This document shows, one piece after another, positions 1-12,572 of a DNA stretch of 64,000 nucleotides. The translations under genes were made by a program, and so were the position numbers. This DNA comes from Gonapodya sp. JEL0774 (Eukaryota > Monoblepharomycota > Monoblepharidomycetes > Monoblepharidales > Gonapodyaceae): contig JADIIX010000016.1 in assembly GCA_027604505.1 (NCBI GenBank), positions 124,001 through 188,000 on the forward strand, given 5' to 3'. The notes below the pieces were generated by a model that was given only the letters and a program-made list of their open reading frames with translations, had not been told where the DNA came from and ran no database searches. Position 1 is the first letter of the stretch; every line of letters starts with the position of its first letter.

Positions 1-641
1 CGGCATGTATGAAATTTGATTCATTGCCTTGTGGCTTATTTACCTTGTTTGGAGGGTATCATGATGCATGATGACGTCGATAAGCCGGCGGGGTCTGGAT
101 GCCTATTGGCCGTCGAAACGAAAGTCGACATGCCCAAATCAGGTTAAACCGCATTAAAAAGGCATACATATCATACATACTGTGAGTTGCTCGGAGCATC
201 TTTTGTCACCTGGAAAGAATTGCTGGGTGAGTCCTGCCTCGGAGAATACACAGTTGGCGGAGATGATTAGTGTCACCCCACCCTGTGAAACGCCAGCTCG
301 AGTATTCGATGACACTTTTGGGATCGTGGGTCGAAATCCATACCGAGACTTTGACATACCTCTCGGCTTGCCGCGGCTGGAAGGGATGGAGCGTGGCGAA
401 TGAGAGTGATTTTAGACTTAGGAGGTTGTGGAAGAGGCGAAGCACAGGACAAACGGCAGGAGAATGAATACCAAAAAGGTATAATAGAGGCAGATTCCAC
501 CGAGGATGACGAGATCGAATACTCCATGGAACTTGTTCCTGGGCATCTGATATACTTCAATATCCAAGCTCTGAGACTCTGACTAAATGTCATTCCTCAC
601 GGGCAACCGACTTCAGGGTCGCAGTTCCTTACTCTTTTGAC
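1..641. other. upstream sequence, no supported gene
   Basis: Only short open frames (under 110 codons) occur here on both strands and none carries a motif I recognise. It lies upstream of the Zn2Cys6 factor and probably holds its promoter and 5' UTR, or the end of a gene lying mostly outside the window. Confidence 0.4.
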
Positions 642-2840
642 ATGGGTCGCCGAGATGTCGAGAGGGACTCCGATTACTCACCGGGTCGACGTCACAAACA
701 GTCCTTCAATGTGTACACAAGCGGCACGCACATGGTTGGTATCACAGGAGAGCAAACGCAGCTCGCGTCTTGTGATGCTTGCACGAGGTCGGTAGTTATA
801 ATCCCACTGTCGATAAGCGGATTGGCTGGGATGACAAAGTCCGGTTCTCTCACATCCCGTAATTCGGTAGGCGGCGGGTTCGATGTGCACCTACAGTTCC
901 GTGCCCGCGATGCTCCAAACTAGGTGTGCCTTGCACAAGGTTCAGGAAAATCAAGAAAAGAGGACCTCGGCGGAAAGTGAGTGAGGTCCCTCCCGCGATA
1001 TAGCGTCGACGATGAGTAGAAGGACATAGTGTCAGAGAAGGATACGCTGAGTGCGATTGCCTTCCACTTAACGGTCCAATTCATGGCCTACGTCGTTGAT
1101 TGATGCATCCTGGTTGACTTACAGACGGATCAAAACCCCGGCTCTCTGACGGCCGAAGAGGAGGCTGCTGTGCAGCAAGCTCTTTTCGATAAATTAAAGT
1201 GCATTGAGAATGAGGCGAAAGGCAGGCGAAAAAGTACTGGTGGAGGCAGAAGTGGAAACATTGGCACATCGGTGTCGAGATCTGGAGCCAATTTGGAAAC
1301 CGATCCTGCAAGACAGTTCAGGGACAGCACGCGTGAAAGGAGCAGCGCGGTCGGAGGACAGAGAGAATCCAAGGGGCACAAAGCAGCAATGTCAGTGATT
1401 GTGAAAATGGAAATGGATACACCAGAGGTAATGACGGAAGCCATTCCTGGGATTCTCGAGCACCGTGGGGACCAAACAAGTTTCCCGTCACATCAGACTG
1501 GCTGTCCTCTCTCCCCGGAGCATCTTGTTCTTCGTCGTTCATCCCGCTCAAGACGTGCGGCGCGCTCTGTCAGTATCACCGGTACGACTCGTACTCAATC
1601 CTCCTCTTCTTCGGACAGTGCCACCTCCTCGTCTGAGAGACCTCTTGCTTGGAGTTCCGATTCAGGGTCCTCTTCGGAGTCAGGCCAACCAACGCGCAAG
1701 CGCCGTCGCCACTCTATCAAATCGTCTTCGACAAATGTTTGTGATGGTGACATGTACACATGCGACATTCCGGCAGCATCTGCTTCGACTAGTCGTTCCG
1801 TACGTACTATGTCATCCGTGTCTGCCTCGTCACGGTCACCGGCTCCTTCGGCTCCTTCGTTCCTCGATAATCATGGTTTAGCTGCCAGCCATGTTTTCTC
1901 CTTAATTGCGCCCCTCGAGCTTTACCCTGTAACTACTTGCCACTCGGACGTGACGAATCCGCCAGTAGTTTCCGCGGAAGGTCTATTACAAGAGGACTTC
2001 AATACAAATGGATCTTTTGTAGTGGTAGATTCACCAGAGCTCCGCAGCGGGATTCCCGTCTTACCAAGCGCCACAGAAACTGCGGGTAGCATACCCGGGT
2101 ATCCGCTGTCTCAATGGCATTCAAAGACCGACGCTCTGGTAGCGGGATCTTTGGAAATCGGCTCATGGCGAAGTGATGTCCGGCGGGCAATCGGTACTGC
2201 TCAGAGTCCGCTGCTCTCACTATCTATGGCGGCGACCCGTGCACTTACCGACATGAAAGAGGAACCTAACTACAACGATGATGAAGCAGAAGGGCTCGAT
2301 TGCTTGGGAGAACCTGATGGGGGCGTACGAGCAAACCTTACAACTGAAACTGACACAAACGTTTATCTTCACGACCTGAAGTCGTCCCAAGCCAACCCAG
2401 CGATGTTTGACGTAGATTCCCACCTTTTACCTGCAGCTGCAACTGCAACTTCCCGACCTGTATCACCTCAATGGGTACCCACCAACAATCTGGCTCCCCC
2501 GAGCGCTTTCGTTCCACGCACCCGTAGGAGACCGAACTTTTCACTCCCATTCTCTTACGTGTCCTTTCCTCCGCAAGATTCTTCTGTCGGCACACTCAAT
2601 ATTGCGGGTGACTCACACGTTGGACTTGGATCTTCGCAACGATTCAACTACATGGTGCCACCGGCTCCCGTTTCGACACGTTCAACCATTGACCCAGAAC
2701 CGTCATGCTTTTTGACGTTATCACCAGAGGACGAGCATCACCGGTTTGCGAGCGGACTCAAGGATATGGGATTGTACCTTCCCCAACGGAGCGCGAAGTT
2801 ATCACCAAGCGATTTGGACCTATTTGCGTCATTCCAATAG
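642..2840 (+). CDS. Zn(II)2Cys6 fungal transcription factor
   Basis: Proposed join 642..787, 871..976, 1125..2840 (655 aa). The DNA-binding zinc cluster is assembled over the first intron: CDACTRRRVRC followed by APTVPCPRCSKLGVPC, which fits the CX2CX6CX5CX2CX6C pattern exactly, followed by a basic linker KKRGPRRK. Splice sites are AG|GTCGGT...GGTAG|G and AAA|GTGAGT...TTACAG|ACG. The remaining 570 residues are Ser/Thr/Pro-rich with a basic patch KRRRH near residue 265; I see no fungal_trans middle homology domain. In the family such proteins bind CGG-containing DNA sites in the nucleus; the regulated pathway cannot be read from the sequence. The start is uncertain: ATG 642 keeps the frame open, but ATG 732 would place the cluster about 15 residues from the N-terminus, also normal for the family. 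It ends tail-to-tail with the LisH-WD40 gene. Confidence 0.8.
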
Positions 2841-3252
2841 CTCAGTATTTGTTCTCGAAGTTCAATATGTGATTCTGCCGCATGAAATTGGAATTATTCC
2901 GTGTGTTCTCGGTTTTTGATCACTAATGACGGAGACGGCAAGGGTGCTTCTATGTTAGTTCACTCGGCATCTAATTGTAGCAAAATTCTTCATCATAAAG
3001 AAAAGTCTTCTTCGGCCGCTTTTTATGCACGATATCTTGGTGCATGATATGAACTGCAGGTCTCGTGACACAAAAAGTGAGACAAAGAAATAACACAATA
3101 TAATTCACAGAGACGCAGTGGGGTGAAAGAACAGAAGTAGGTTACTTGAAGGTGGCTGCAAAAGAATATCCGCCAGCCGCCCCTGTATTTACACTAGAGC
3201 ATGAGATACCTGAAACAAAGTCAAAACCAACGAGTATCCGGCTCCAAAAAAA
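2841..3252. other. tail-to-tail intergenic region
   Basis: About 410 bp, AT-richer than its flanks, between two convergent stop codons. It should hold both 3' UTRs and polyadenylation signals. I see no gene in it. Confidence 0.5.
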
Positions 3253-6200
3253 CTATGCCACTTCCCATAACTTCAAATTGCCCTCCTTTCCAGAGCTAGC
3301 ACTAGCTAGAATGAGTATCCTACGTTGCCTCTTGGACGTTTGGTCTCGCGTCCCGACATCCCCCACCCCTTGCTCAGCGGACGAATCTTGAGAACCAGAA
3401 TGATCATCAGAAATCCATGCTCCAACACATGTGAGTCCTGAGATGGCACCAGTCAAGTCTTTGTCCTGGGCCGTCATCGCAATGACTGGTGACGTCCCGC
3501 CACTGCCACCCAACTTTCCGTATGGGGAGCCAGAACTAGAGGCCATTACAGGACTAGGATCCCACACATATAGCTTCTCAAATTCACCGAAAACGATCCG
3601 CGGGGGAACAACCGATAAACCCGGACGAAGTGGGGACGCAACGCGTTGTGGTGCAGAAGAAGACATCGCATGTTGCTCCTGAAGGAACGCGCAACTGCTG
3701 ACTTTCCCGTTGCTAATTTGCTGCTGAGCTGCGAGCTTGCATCCATCGGGGACGGATTGACCAACCTCCCACAAACAGATAATGTCATCCGATACGGTCG
3801 TCAACCACTGCCCATCGCTGCTCCAATCCAGACACATAATGTTCTTAGCATGTGGTGTTGAGAAAAGTCGGATTGACGCATCCCCTTCCGTTGTCGAGGA
3901 GAGCAGTGAAGCGGCTAAGTTCGCAGTTGACGCTTTACGAGAAGCAGACACCGGAATAGGAGGTGGAGGATTACTATCTTCTCCTGGTATTGAGAATTCC
4001 ACGATGTTCAGTGATGATGCCATAGCCGCGGCAATGGTGACTTGGGCGGACGCCGCTACCACAGGTGCAAGAGTGTTGGGTGGTCGAAAACGGAGGGGAT
4101 TGGAAGAGTATGCAGTTTTGGATGACTGTTTACGAATGGGGTTATTGATGCTCTCAATGATGCATGAGAAACGAAATGCGCACCAGTTTCAGAGATTTCT
4201 GACATTTTCCTGTTAATGGCGACCAAAACTTGAGCTCGCCCTCAGCGTCCAGGCTGCCACAGTACGCATTGATCCGCAAAGAAGCATCCAACCCTTCGAC
4301 GTTCACAGCAATACCCTCTGGTCCGATTACAGCGTGTGGACAGAAGTCAACGGCAGTGACGCTCGCACGGTGATCCAAGAATGTCCGAATGGGTTCAGGC
4401 ACAACCTCAGTTGGACCTAAGGGATACACTCGGACGGATTTATCCATCGAGCTCGTGGCTAACATCAATGGAAGCAAAGAAAGCAAGTGCTCCGTCGGCA
4501 GCGCACTAGCCACTCTCGAGACCACTCCACTAAAGTTAGACATTCGTACTGCGTTGACTGCTTGTTGATGGTTCTCCAATGTAAAGCGCTTGGACACCAT
4601 GCCCGGAGTTCCTTCAGGGACGTCCCACACGACCACCTTGCGGTCGTGCCCGCCGCTCACCAAGATCCTTGAAGAAGAATCAAAAGCACATGTAGCCACC
4701 TTGTTGTTGTGCACCTTGAGGTCGGCTAGTAGCGTTCCGGAGACCTTTCCGGAGGAGGGTTGGTCGACTCTGCTGGGTGTTCCCGGATTCATAGAGGTTG
4801 AAAGCGGCTCATGTGGAGCATCAGGCATGATACTGTCATCACTGGCAGTTGCCCAATCGTTCGGACCTCCGATAGCATTGTTGGAATTACTACTGGCCTC
4901 GTTGGCGAGCCACTCCATTCCGTAGTCGTTGTCGATTTCATCATGACCGAGGATGCCAGCCATCACAGATCCAAACTCACCACCCGCATTAACCGCCCCA
5001 CTCATATCCTAGTACCCAGGAAAAATACACCATTTAAACTCTCACGACAATTGAAAAATAGAAGCTGCTTTTCCCGGATACTCACACTACCGCGCGCATT
5101 CTCTGTGTTTCGTTCGGCATACGCAGCTGCCACCACTTCTTGCTTCAATTCAGCTAAGCGTTGAGCTTCTAGTACGGCCGGGTGAACCGGCGCAACTCCC
5201 TCCATTTGATACCCCGACGTAGCATCGATATGTGGCTTTGCCTCCATCAGAGCAATTGTTCCAGACTCAAGAGTAGGTTGAGGTGTGGCTGGCGCTGACG
5301 TTGAAGTGACAGATTGTTTTTTGGAAAGATGCTCACCCGTTTTACGTTTTCGTTTTGCCCCAACGGCAGGAGCAGAAGCAACGGGCTGTCCCGCATTGGG
5401 AGATTGGGTATTGGGATAACGTGGAGATGCTGGTGACTGGGGTGTACCAATTGCAGATGTCAGATCGGGTTGTGACGATCGAAGGATCTGAAATGTGCTC
5501 GGTTAGAGTCATAAAATGCAGTGGGATAATGATTTGAGTGGAGGCGACTGAGGAATTCGCACCTGCTGTTGTTGTTGCCGGAGTTGAGACTGAATTATTG
5601 CAAGTTGCGCTTGCGTACCAGCATTTGTACTCAAACCAAGATTGGCCGCAACACTACTGTTCATGGCCAACAACCTCTGGTCCAAATATTGTCCTTGACC
5701 CGGCAAACCCCTATGGTCACCGCCGAGGAACTGATTCTGCCCGATTCCGGCACCTGTCACTCCATTCATATTGTTCGTGAGTGATGATTGCATCTGCCCT
5801 CGGTTGAGCATCATGCGATACGGATGGAATGGATCCATTGAGTTGCCCAACGTCCCTTGGACCAACGCAGCACCCAGGCCGTTCGCTCCGTTCATACCAT
5901 TTCCTGTCGGTCCTATCTGGGAGTTCTGGAAGTCTTGTTGAGATTGAATCATCTGTGCATTCACCGTACCGTTTGAGCCAAACATAAGTGCATTCCCATT
6001 GACAGACTGAGATTGTGACTGAGCGGAAGGTGGTCGCTGTGCATAGGCCGATCCATTCATCATCGCAACGCCTTGTGCTGCGGCTTGATTTGACGCTTGA
6101 TCGCGGATGGCGTTCGCTTGCTGCTGTAAAGCTTGCATATGCTGTGAATGCTGTGCCTGGAGCTGATGCGCATACATTTGTTTCAAGCGGCTTGGGTCCA

Positions 6201-9200
6201 CTGTTGTCATATTGTTGTCCGTAGAAGTAGTAGCGCCATGGAAGTTCAACTGCCCGTGTTGCTGACCCCCAATAGTCGTCGGTACAGCACTTCCTCCTCC
6301 GTTCAATGACCCCGAGGAAGACTGCCGCTTCACAAACTTCTGCCTTTGAGCGTTCGCCTCACCTTGGTGCGAATGCTGCTGTTGCATCTGCTGCATGACA
6401 GGCATTGGTTGCTGTTGTCCTGGCCCATTCACTTGAGCCGCACCGGCAAATCCCAGCTGATGTTGTTGGCCCACTATGGAGTTTTGCAGACCTTGGTGAC
6501 TCAATGAAGCGCTTCCCATAACGTTTTTGTTGCTTGCAGCAATAATCCCAGTATCCGACTGTGCTGCAACAACTGCGGATTGGTTCGCTTGCTAATCAAC
6601 CAGCCGAGACGTCAAATCTTGCCCCCTGCAGCATTAATTTAAAAAAAACTCTTACCTGCTGCCTTGCAGCTGCTGCCGCAAGCATAGCTGCATTAACCTG
6701 CGATCCAGGAGTTGATCCTTGCTGTTGTTGGTGGTGCTGCAAACCGTACATTCTCATTGGTGCGCCACCCTGTTGACTGAGTCCAGCCTGTATCGCTCCC
6801 ACCATGCCTACAGCGCCGTCAGACTGCGGTACTTGTCCGTTCGCCTGGAGGCCGGAGCCCGTCAAGGCGGGTCCACCAGTGGATCCATGTCTTTGAAGCG
6901 CTAGAACCATCTGCCGTTCCTGGTTGCTGAGTTGGCTTGGGTCACGTCCAGACATACCCAACGCAGTCAAGGAAGCGTGCAGTTGTGCGGGAGTCAGGTC
7001 CTCAAAAGAGCCATCGGACCCAGAGACACCTGACGAAGCCGCTTGGGCAGTACCATCTCGCCCCAAATCAGGAGAGCTCCCAGCCGCAGGCTTGGCAAAA
7101 GAAGCAGAAGATCTTGCGAGCCCACTAGTTTGATTCACTGTGGAGGTAGGAGTAGGTACGTTCTCCGGAGTGCTAGCGACAAACTGTCCTCCTTGCGAAG
7201 AAGAACTTGCAGGAACAGCTGAGACACGGAGTCCAACTGCCCCGCCTGCGGTGCGGCCCGTCAAGGAGTCAAGGAAGCCCTGAGACTCGCGAAGCGGCGC
7301 GGACTGTGCGGGGGAGTTGGCTGTGGCGTGGTTTAAGGTTGTGGTTTGGTCCAATTCCCGAATGCGAGCCTCGTGCACCTCCCAGAAGATGCTCCACCAT
7401 TCGTACAGGAAACTTTCTGGGAGGTCCTGAGGGGGTACGGCTGGGGTTGAGTCGCAGCGAAAAGGTCAGTTCTTTGAGGCTCGGCATATCCAATCGGAAC
7501 AACAGGAACCCGGAACAAAACGGACTCACCTCCCCCCAATCCTGCTTCCTCACTGAATGCCCTCGCTGCCGCGTTATACCTCCGCTTGCTGAGATAATCG
7601 AGTATGTATATCTCGAGACTGGGAAGCGGATGCGAAATCAGTTTCAAAACATAGGACAACCGAATCATGAGCTCCCATCACCCGAAAGCGATGCCTGCCT
7701 GGAAATCTTTCAGTCAACGACAGTACTTACATTCTTCTGCTTTCCTTGTCTGGATCCTCGTGCCCACTCACATTGCCCACTGCGGATGCTGATGCCATAG
7801 CGCCTCCTCCGGCTCCACCAGCGATCCCTCCAGGTCCCACTCCCCAAACTCCACCAGGGTTACTCGCTCCAAGTCGATCATCCTCTTCGTCACCTTTTAG
7901 CGCGTTTCGCGCAGCGGGAGATTCCACTGTCCCACGGGTGACGTCCTGGCCGGTCTGTTGGCTGCCGACTCCATTCGGCCCCGACACTCCACTCGCTCTC
8001 AGAACAGCCGCGGCAGACAGCTCCCGCTGTCTTTGCGCAGCAGCCTGCTGGACTGTCTGCGCTTGAAGAAGATTGTCACGTATAGCTTTTGCGCCCAGGG
8101 AGGCACCTGGGGGAAACTGGCCCGCACCTCCTGCTCCGAATCCCGAAAACGCAAGCCCAGAGAGACTCCCCAAGTTCATACCGCTGGCACCTGCTGACGA
8201 CATGTACGATGGGAGACGCGCCGTGAAGTGGGCTGTATGGTCGTTGGAGAAAGGGATGCCAGCAAGGTGCGCAACAACCGCTGCAGATGTAGTAGAGGAG
8301 GAGGTGGTGGGGGCGTGCGAGGATGCACTTTGAAAGTGAAAGTTCGACGGCCCAGGTTGTGTCGTGGACATCATGTTGAGGTGTTCGCCAGCGTTCAACG
8401 CCCCTCCCCCAGGATAGCCAAAATTCAGACCTGGGATCGACCCTTGGCGCCCGACAGCAGCGATTGAGGCCGCCATCAGAGCTTGTGCAGTCGACGATGG
8501 CGCGGGCATCCCCTGAGATCCGTTTGGATCAATAGATGAGCCGGGGCCATAGCTAATCCCCAGCCCCAAGCCAACAGAGGTGGCAGAAGTAGTAGTACTG
8601 GAGGCTGACGAAACAGTGGTCTGCTGTCCCTGTTGTCCCTGCAGCCCCTGCTGTTGAGCTTGACCGACAGTTCCTTGAGGGTTACTGAGTCCACCGACCG
8701 GAGCTGACCCGTTCACCGGATTCCCAGTTGAGTTTTGCTGACCCAACATTCCTGCCAGGCTCGAAAAAGCCTGTGCCCCAACTGACGACGCATGATAGTT
8801 AGATGCAGAATTCCCAGCACCGGATACCGTTAGCGTAGGATACCCAAGGGTGGACACCAAATGAGCACTTTGACCTTGTTGATGAGCAGCAAGGGCGGAG
8901 ATGTTTTGTTGCTGTGAATGCTGTTGACCTATATGGTGAGATATCTGTTGGGAAATCGCTGAAAACGGGAATTGCCCGTTTCCAGCCTGGGTCAGTCCAA
9001 GCATGTGAAGCTGGTTCGATTGATGGTACTGCTGATTCTGCTGCTGTAGTTGTTGTTGTGCAGCTGCAGAATGTTGTTGTTGCTGCTGCTGTTGGTGGAG
9101 GAGGAGGGCAGCCGCGGCGGCTGAGTTGGAGTGCTGCAAGAGCTGGTGTGAAACAAATTGAGGTTGTCCCTGCTGAGCTTGGTTTTGTTGTTGGAGCTGG

Positions 9201-9271
9201 CCTAATTGTTGGGCATAGAGCTGGGACTGCTGAAGGTGGAATGGGTGGACAGGATGCGGAGCGGCGGCCAT
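3253..9271 (-). CDS. LisH / Q-rich / WD40 corepressor-like protein (LEUNIG/Flo8-type)
   Basis: Proposed complement join 3253..4125, 4184..5008, 5086..5487, 5563..6558, 6656..7440, 7530..7618, 7731..9271, giving 1836 aa with all phases consistent. Residues 1-510 are Gln/Ser/Gly-rich. Residues about 515-545 form a LisH motif (LEIYILDYLSKRRYNAAARA), followed by the LUFS/Flo8-type segment ESFLYEWWSIFWEVHEARI. About 700 disordered Q/S-rich residues follow, then C-terminal WD40 repeats (CAFDSSSRILVSGGHDRKVV ending in WD; CLDWSSDGQWLTTVSDD; GNLKLWEV). The LisH-LUFS plus WD40 order matches plant LEUNIG corepressors; the LisH-EWW segment is also shared with fungal Flo8/Som1. The likely role is a nuclear transcription cofactor recruited by DNA-binding proteins. 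Unusual: LisH normally sits at the very N-terminus, whereas here exon 1 puts about 510 residues before it. A second, shorter start near the LisH exon, or two genes, cannot be excluded. Confidence 0.8.
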
Positions 9272-10848
9272 CTCGAGAGAGAAAGAAGGCTAAGTCCAGT
9301 GCAAGTGGATTGACGGACAAGGATCGCTGCAGAACTGTCTTATAGCATCGTGGGTGGAAGACATGAATGTCGGTAAGGGTGGGTTGGGGGGGAACGGGTT
9401 GTTTCGGATAGAATTTTACGGCAACCCTGACGAAGCTTGTCGTCTCAACAAAACTCCGCTCATGGAGGAATTTTGCGTGTTGCCTGAGCTGTATGACTCT
9501 CTCCTTTCCTGTGTCTTTCAGAATGACCTTTTTCCCCTGAGCCGATCACCAAGAGCCGAGCCAGGCAGGCGCCGTCTTTGGCCCCTGGGCAGGTCAGCGA
9601 AACTCTTCCTCACATCCTGTGATGTCCTTGTCGGTAGTATCGAGCTTTTCCCAGTCCATGGGCGTCCTCCTTCACGTACCTGTCGTGCAGTGAACCCTGT
9701 CAACCACGTCGCCGTTCCTCTGTTCCGGTGAAATGCTTAACGCCCGTTCAGCTCTCTTTCCACCGCTGCCGCACTTTTGTGATGCCTTCCTGGTACGAGG
9801 TTCGCGATGGAGGTTTGCAGCCACTCCTGCAATATGGCGTGCACTTACCGAGGCTGGTGTCCCAAACCCCCTGTTCATCAACCCCACTCCTCGACCAATA
9901 CCTGAACTCGAAGAAAATGTAAAACCCGCTCGTTTTCACCCATATAGAAGTTGTCTCTCGCGTCTTGATTCAGATCACATGCACAGGCCAAAGACTAGTC
10001 GCAGATATACATTGTGTTTCTGCATCTACGTGCATCTTGTCAGTTTCGTTTCTCAAGTCCTGTTCAAATTTCATATTCTCACGCATGCACATGTTGCTGA
10101 TACGTAGAGTCAATTGATATCTCTCCGTTCATTGGTGTCCTTGCATCACTATTTAAATGCCGTGGAGGGAAGTTCGCAATGGTCGATAACGCTTTACTCA
10201 CGCTCAAGTATGATTTGGCTCGTACTGCGCTCCTTGGGACTATGAAGCAGCTGCAATTGAAAGGTACTCTCACTAGTCTCGTTCGTCGAACCAGACGCCC
10301 GGATGCTTGACTAGTAAGGAGACAACAAAACAACAAAAGCTAAATTTGTTCTGTGAGGACAGGCCCTAGTGCACTGTCTGCGCGCTGGCCGAAAGATCCG
10401 GAGGGGGAGGAGATGAGGGGGGGAGTGGGGGTGCGGGGGGGAAGCGGGGAGCGCGATGTATGGAGAGTTCTCCCCCACCCGGTTTCATAACAGCACCAGG
10501 AATAGAAGTGAAATTTCATATCCCGCACAGATCCCCGAAGGCAAAGTCAGCACATGAACAATGCAAGTGCATCTCGAAACACAAACCCTAGTTGTCCGAC
10601 AAAGCCATGCAAGAACAAATACGAAGGAGCAGCCCTCCGTCGTGACTGTGACGGGAGGGCGAGAGGACGAGATGGCTCCTTACCCAAATTCCCGTAAATC
10701 ACACCATGACGGAAGGGCGAGAGATGGTATAACATGTCGGGTCGGGACAGCCAAGCCCGACCACCCACAGTAATACAAGGCCGTGCACAGACCGGTCATC
10801 CGGGTCATATATAACATCATCCATCTCCACGCAAACCATCAGCTCAAA
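9272..10848. promoter_or_regulatory. long divergent 5' region, LisH-WD40 / MDR genes
   Basis: About 1.6 kb between two divergent start codons. Short open frames occur on both strands (for example 9354-9731 +, 10079-10336 -) but carry no recognisable domain and look like chance or UTR frames. A G-rich low-complexity stretch lies at about 10395-10450. It probably holds both promoters and long 5' UTRs. Confidence 0.4.
10395..10450 (+). repeat. G-rich low-complexity tract
   Basis: The plus strand reads as repeated G runs of 3 to 7 separated by single bases. The pattern could fold as a G-quadruplex. It lies in the promoter region between the LisH-WD40 gene and the MDR gene. Confidence 0.5.
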
Positions 10849-12465
10849 ATGTCTGCCAGAATCCCATCCGTCATGCGCGTTGTCGTAAACAAGAAGCCCT
10901 CTGGCTCAATTCCGAAACCTTCTGACCGCTACGATCCAATCGAAATCAAAACGGTTCCCGTTCCCAGGCCTGTGAAGGACACAGTGCTTATCAAACTGCG
11001 GGCAGCGGCGCTTAATCACCGGGATGTGTACATTCGCGAAGGTTCTTCAATGTTATCTTGGGATTGGATAGATGCAATCGGCTCCGCGCAAACCGATCGT
11101 CCGGATCCCCTTGCTTTTCAGGCCAGTATCCCGCCATTCAATTCGGGTCTACCCTTGCTGCAGATGGAGCAGGCGACGTGGTAGCTGTTGGGGAGGGCGT
11201 CGAACCAGTTTTGGTTGGGAAGCGAGTGTACATAAATACTTCCGTGGGGTGGGAATCAAACCCGAGAGTTCCGGAGGACCCGAGGAAGTACGGTATGTTA
11301 AGCACTGCACTTCCTGGTACACCTTGAGAATCCATGCCAATGCACGGATAGGTGTTCTGGGCCACTTGCCTCTCCCTGGAACTTTGGCGGAATACATCTT
11401 GGTTCCGAAGTCTGTGGTTTTTGAAATGCCGTCGCACTTGACGTACGAGGAGGGTGCTGCGGTCCCTCTCGCTGGTCTCACGGTAAGCTGTCCTTCCCGA
11501 CGCTCACGCTTTTCAACGCCTTTAAAATCAATTTTACATTCGCAGGCATGGCGAGCGTTGGTTACGCTTGGGGAGGCGAAGAAAGGTGATAAGATTCTCA
11601 TCCCAGGAATCGGCGGTGGCGTGGCACTGTTTGCATTGCAGTTCGCTGTCGGTCTTGGATGTGAAGTGTGGGTGACTTCTGGAAGCGAGGAGAAGTTGGC
11701 AAGAGCGATTGCGGCCGGTGCTAAGGGGGGCGTCAACTACAAGAAAGGTAGGAATGACTTTCTCATTTGGTTTCATCAAACTTTGGGGAACGAGCTTATT
11801 AAAGTCACGGAATCCTCCTCTGCGCCGTCGTTCTGTAATGCCACTGTACTCTTAAGCTGACTGGGTTGCGGAGCTTGAGAAGAAATCTGGCGCCAATTTT
11901 GGTGAGAGTTGTCAGCGTCCGTGAATCGTCACGGCGATTACTCTCACCAACGGTTCATTGTTGTAAACAGATGCCGTTATTGACGGATCCTCTGGACCAA
12001 ATACGCGTCAATTTATTAGGCTGCTGAAAGCTGGAGGTATAATCAGTGTATTTGGAGCCGTGGCTGGCAGCAACGTGCAAATTACAATGTAGGTTACAGT
12101 GTTTTCGAAGTCCGGTGGTCCTAATGTGATGCTAACCTCTTTGAATAAATCGCAGGCCATACGTGGTGAGACTTGCGTTTGGGAGGGCGGGAATCCAGTA
12201 ATCGCAGTATTCCAATAACCTACCGCTCATTTCCTTACTCTTTCCAAAGTGGTTCAAATCTGCTCAGATCCGCGGCTCTCAAATGGGAAATAACGCCGAG
12301 TTTCGCCAAATGACCAAGTTCATCGAAGAGACCAAACTGAAGCCCGTAGTCTCAGGGGTATGGGATGGACTGGAAAATGCTGAAGGTGCTTTCCAAGAAA
12401 TGAGGGCAGGAAGCCAGTTCGGCAAACTCGTTGTCAGAATTGATCCCACTGAGGCAAAATTGTAG
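10849..12465 (+). CDS. MDR-family oxidoreductase (zinc-type ADH / quinone reductase-like)
   Basis: Proposed join 10849..11041, 11122..11292, 11352..11482, 11546..11747, 11857..11901, 11971..12088, 12156..12165, 12250..12465 (361 aa). N-terminal GroES-like part: AAALNHRDVYIREG, then GSTLAADGAGDVVAVGEGVE. Rossmann part: ILIPGIGGGVALFALQFA (GxGxxx nucleotide-binding turn), VIDGSSGP, and C-terminal GSQMGNNAEF. Length and motif order fit fungal medium-chain dehydrogenases of the YogA/NADPH:quinone oxidoreductase type. The catalytic-zinc cysteine and histidine ligands of classical alcohol dehydrogenase are not seen, so a zinc-independent NAD(P)H-dependent reductase is more likely. Exon 7 is only 10 nt, required to join ATG to the MPYV-WFK frame. 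Substrate unknown; probably cytosolic, as no targeting signal is seen. Confidence 0.85.
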
Positions 12466-12572
12466 CCGATGCAACGCAAGATTTATTTCAATATATGCAC
12501 ATGCTGGAAAATTGAACATTTGATCGACACTCTGGTTTGTGGAACCCCCTCAGAAACCTGTGAATTGGCCAA

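Noticed and set aside
11072-11860. 262-codon frame within the MDR gene
   Set aside because: Part of it is exon 3-4 of the spliced gene; the remainder reads through introns and out of frame.
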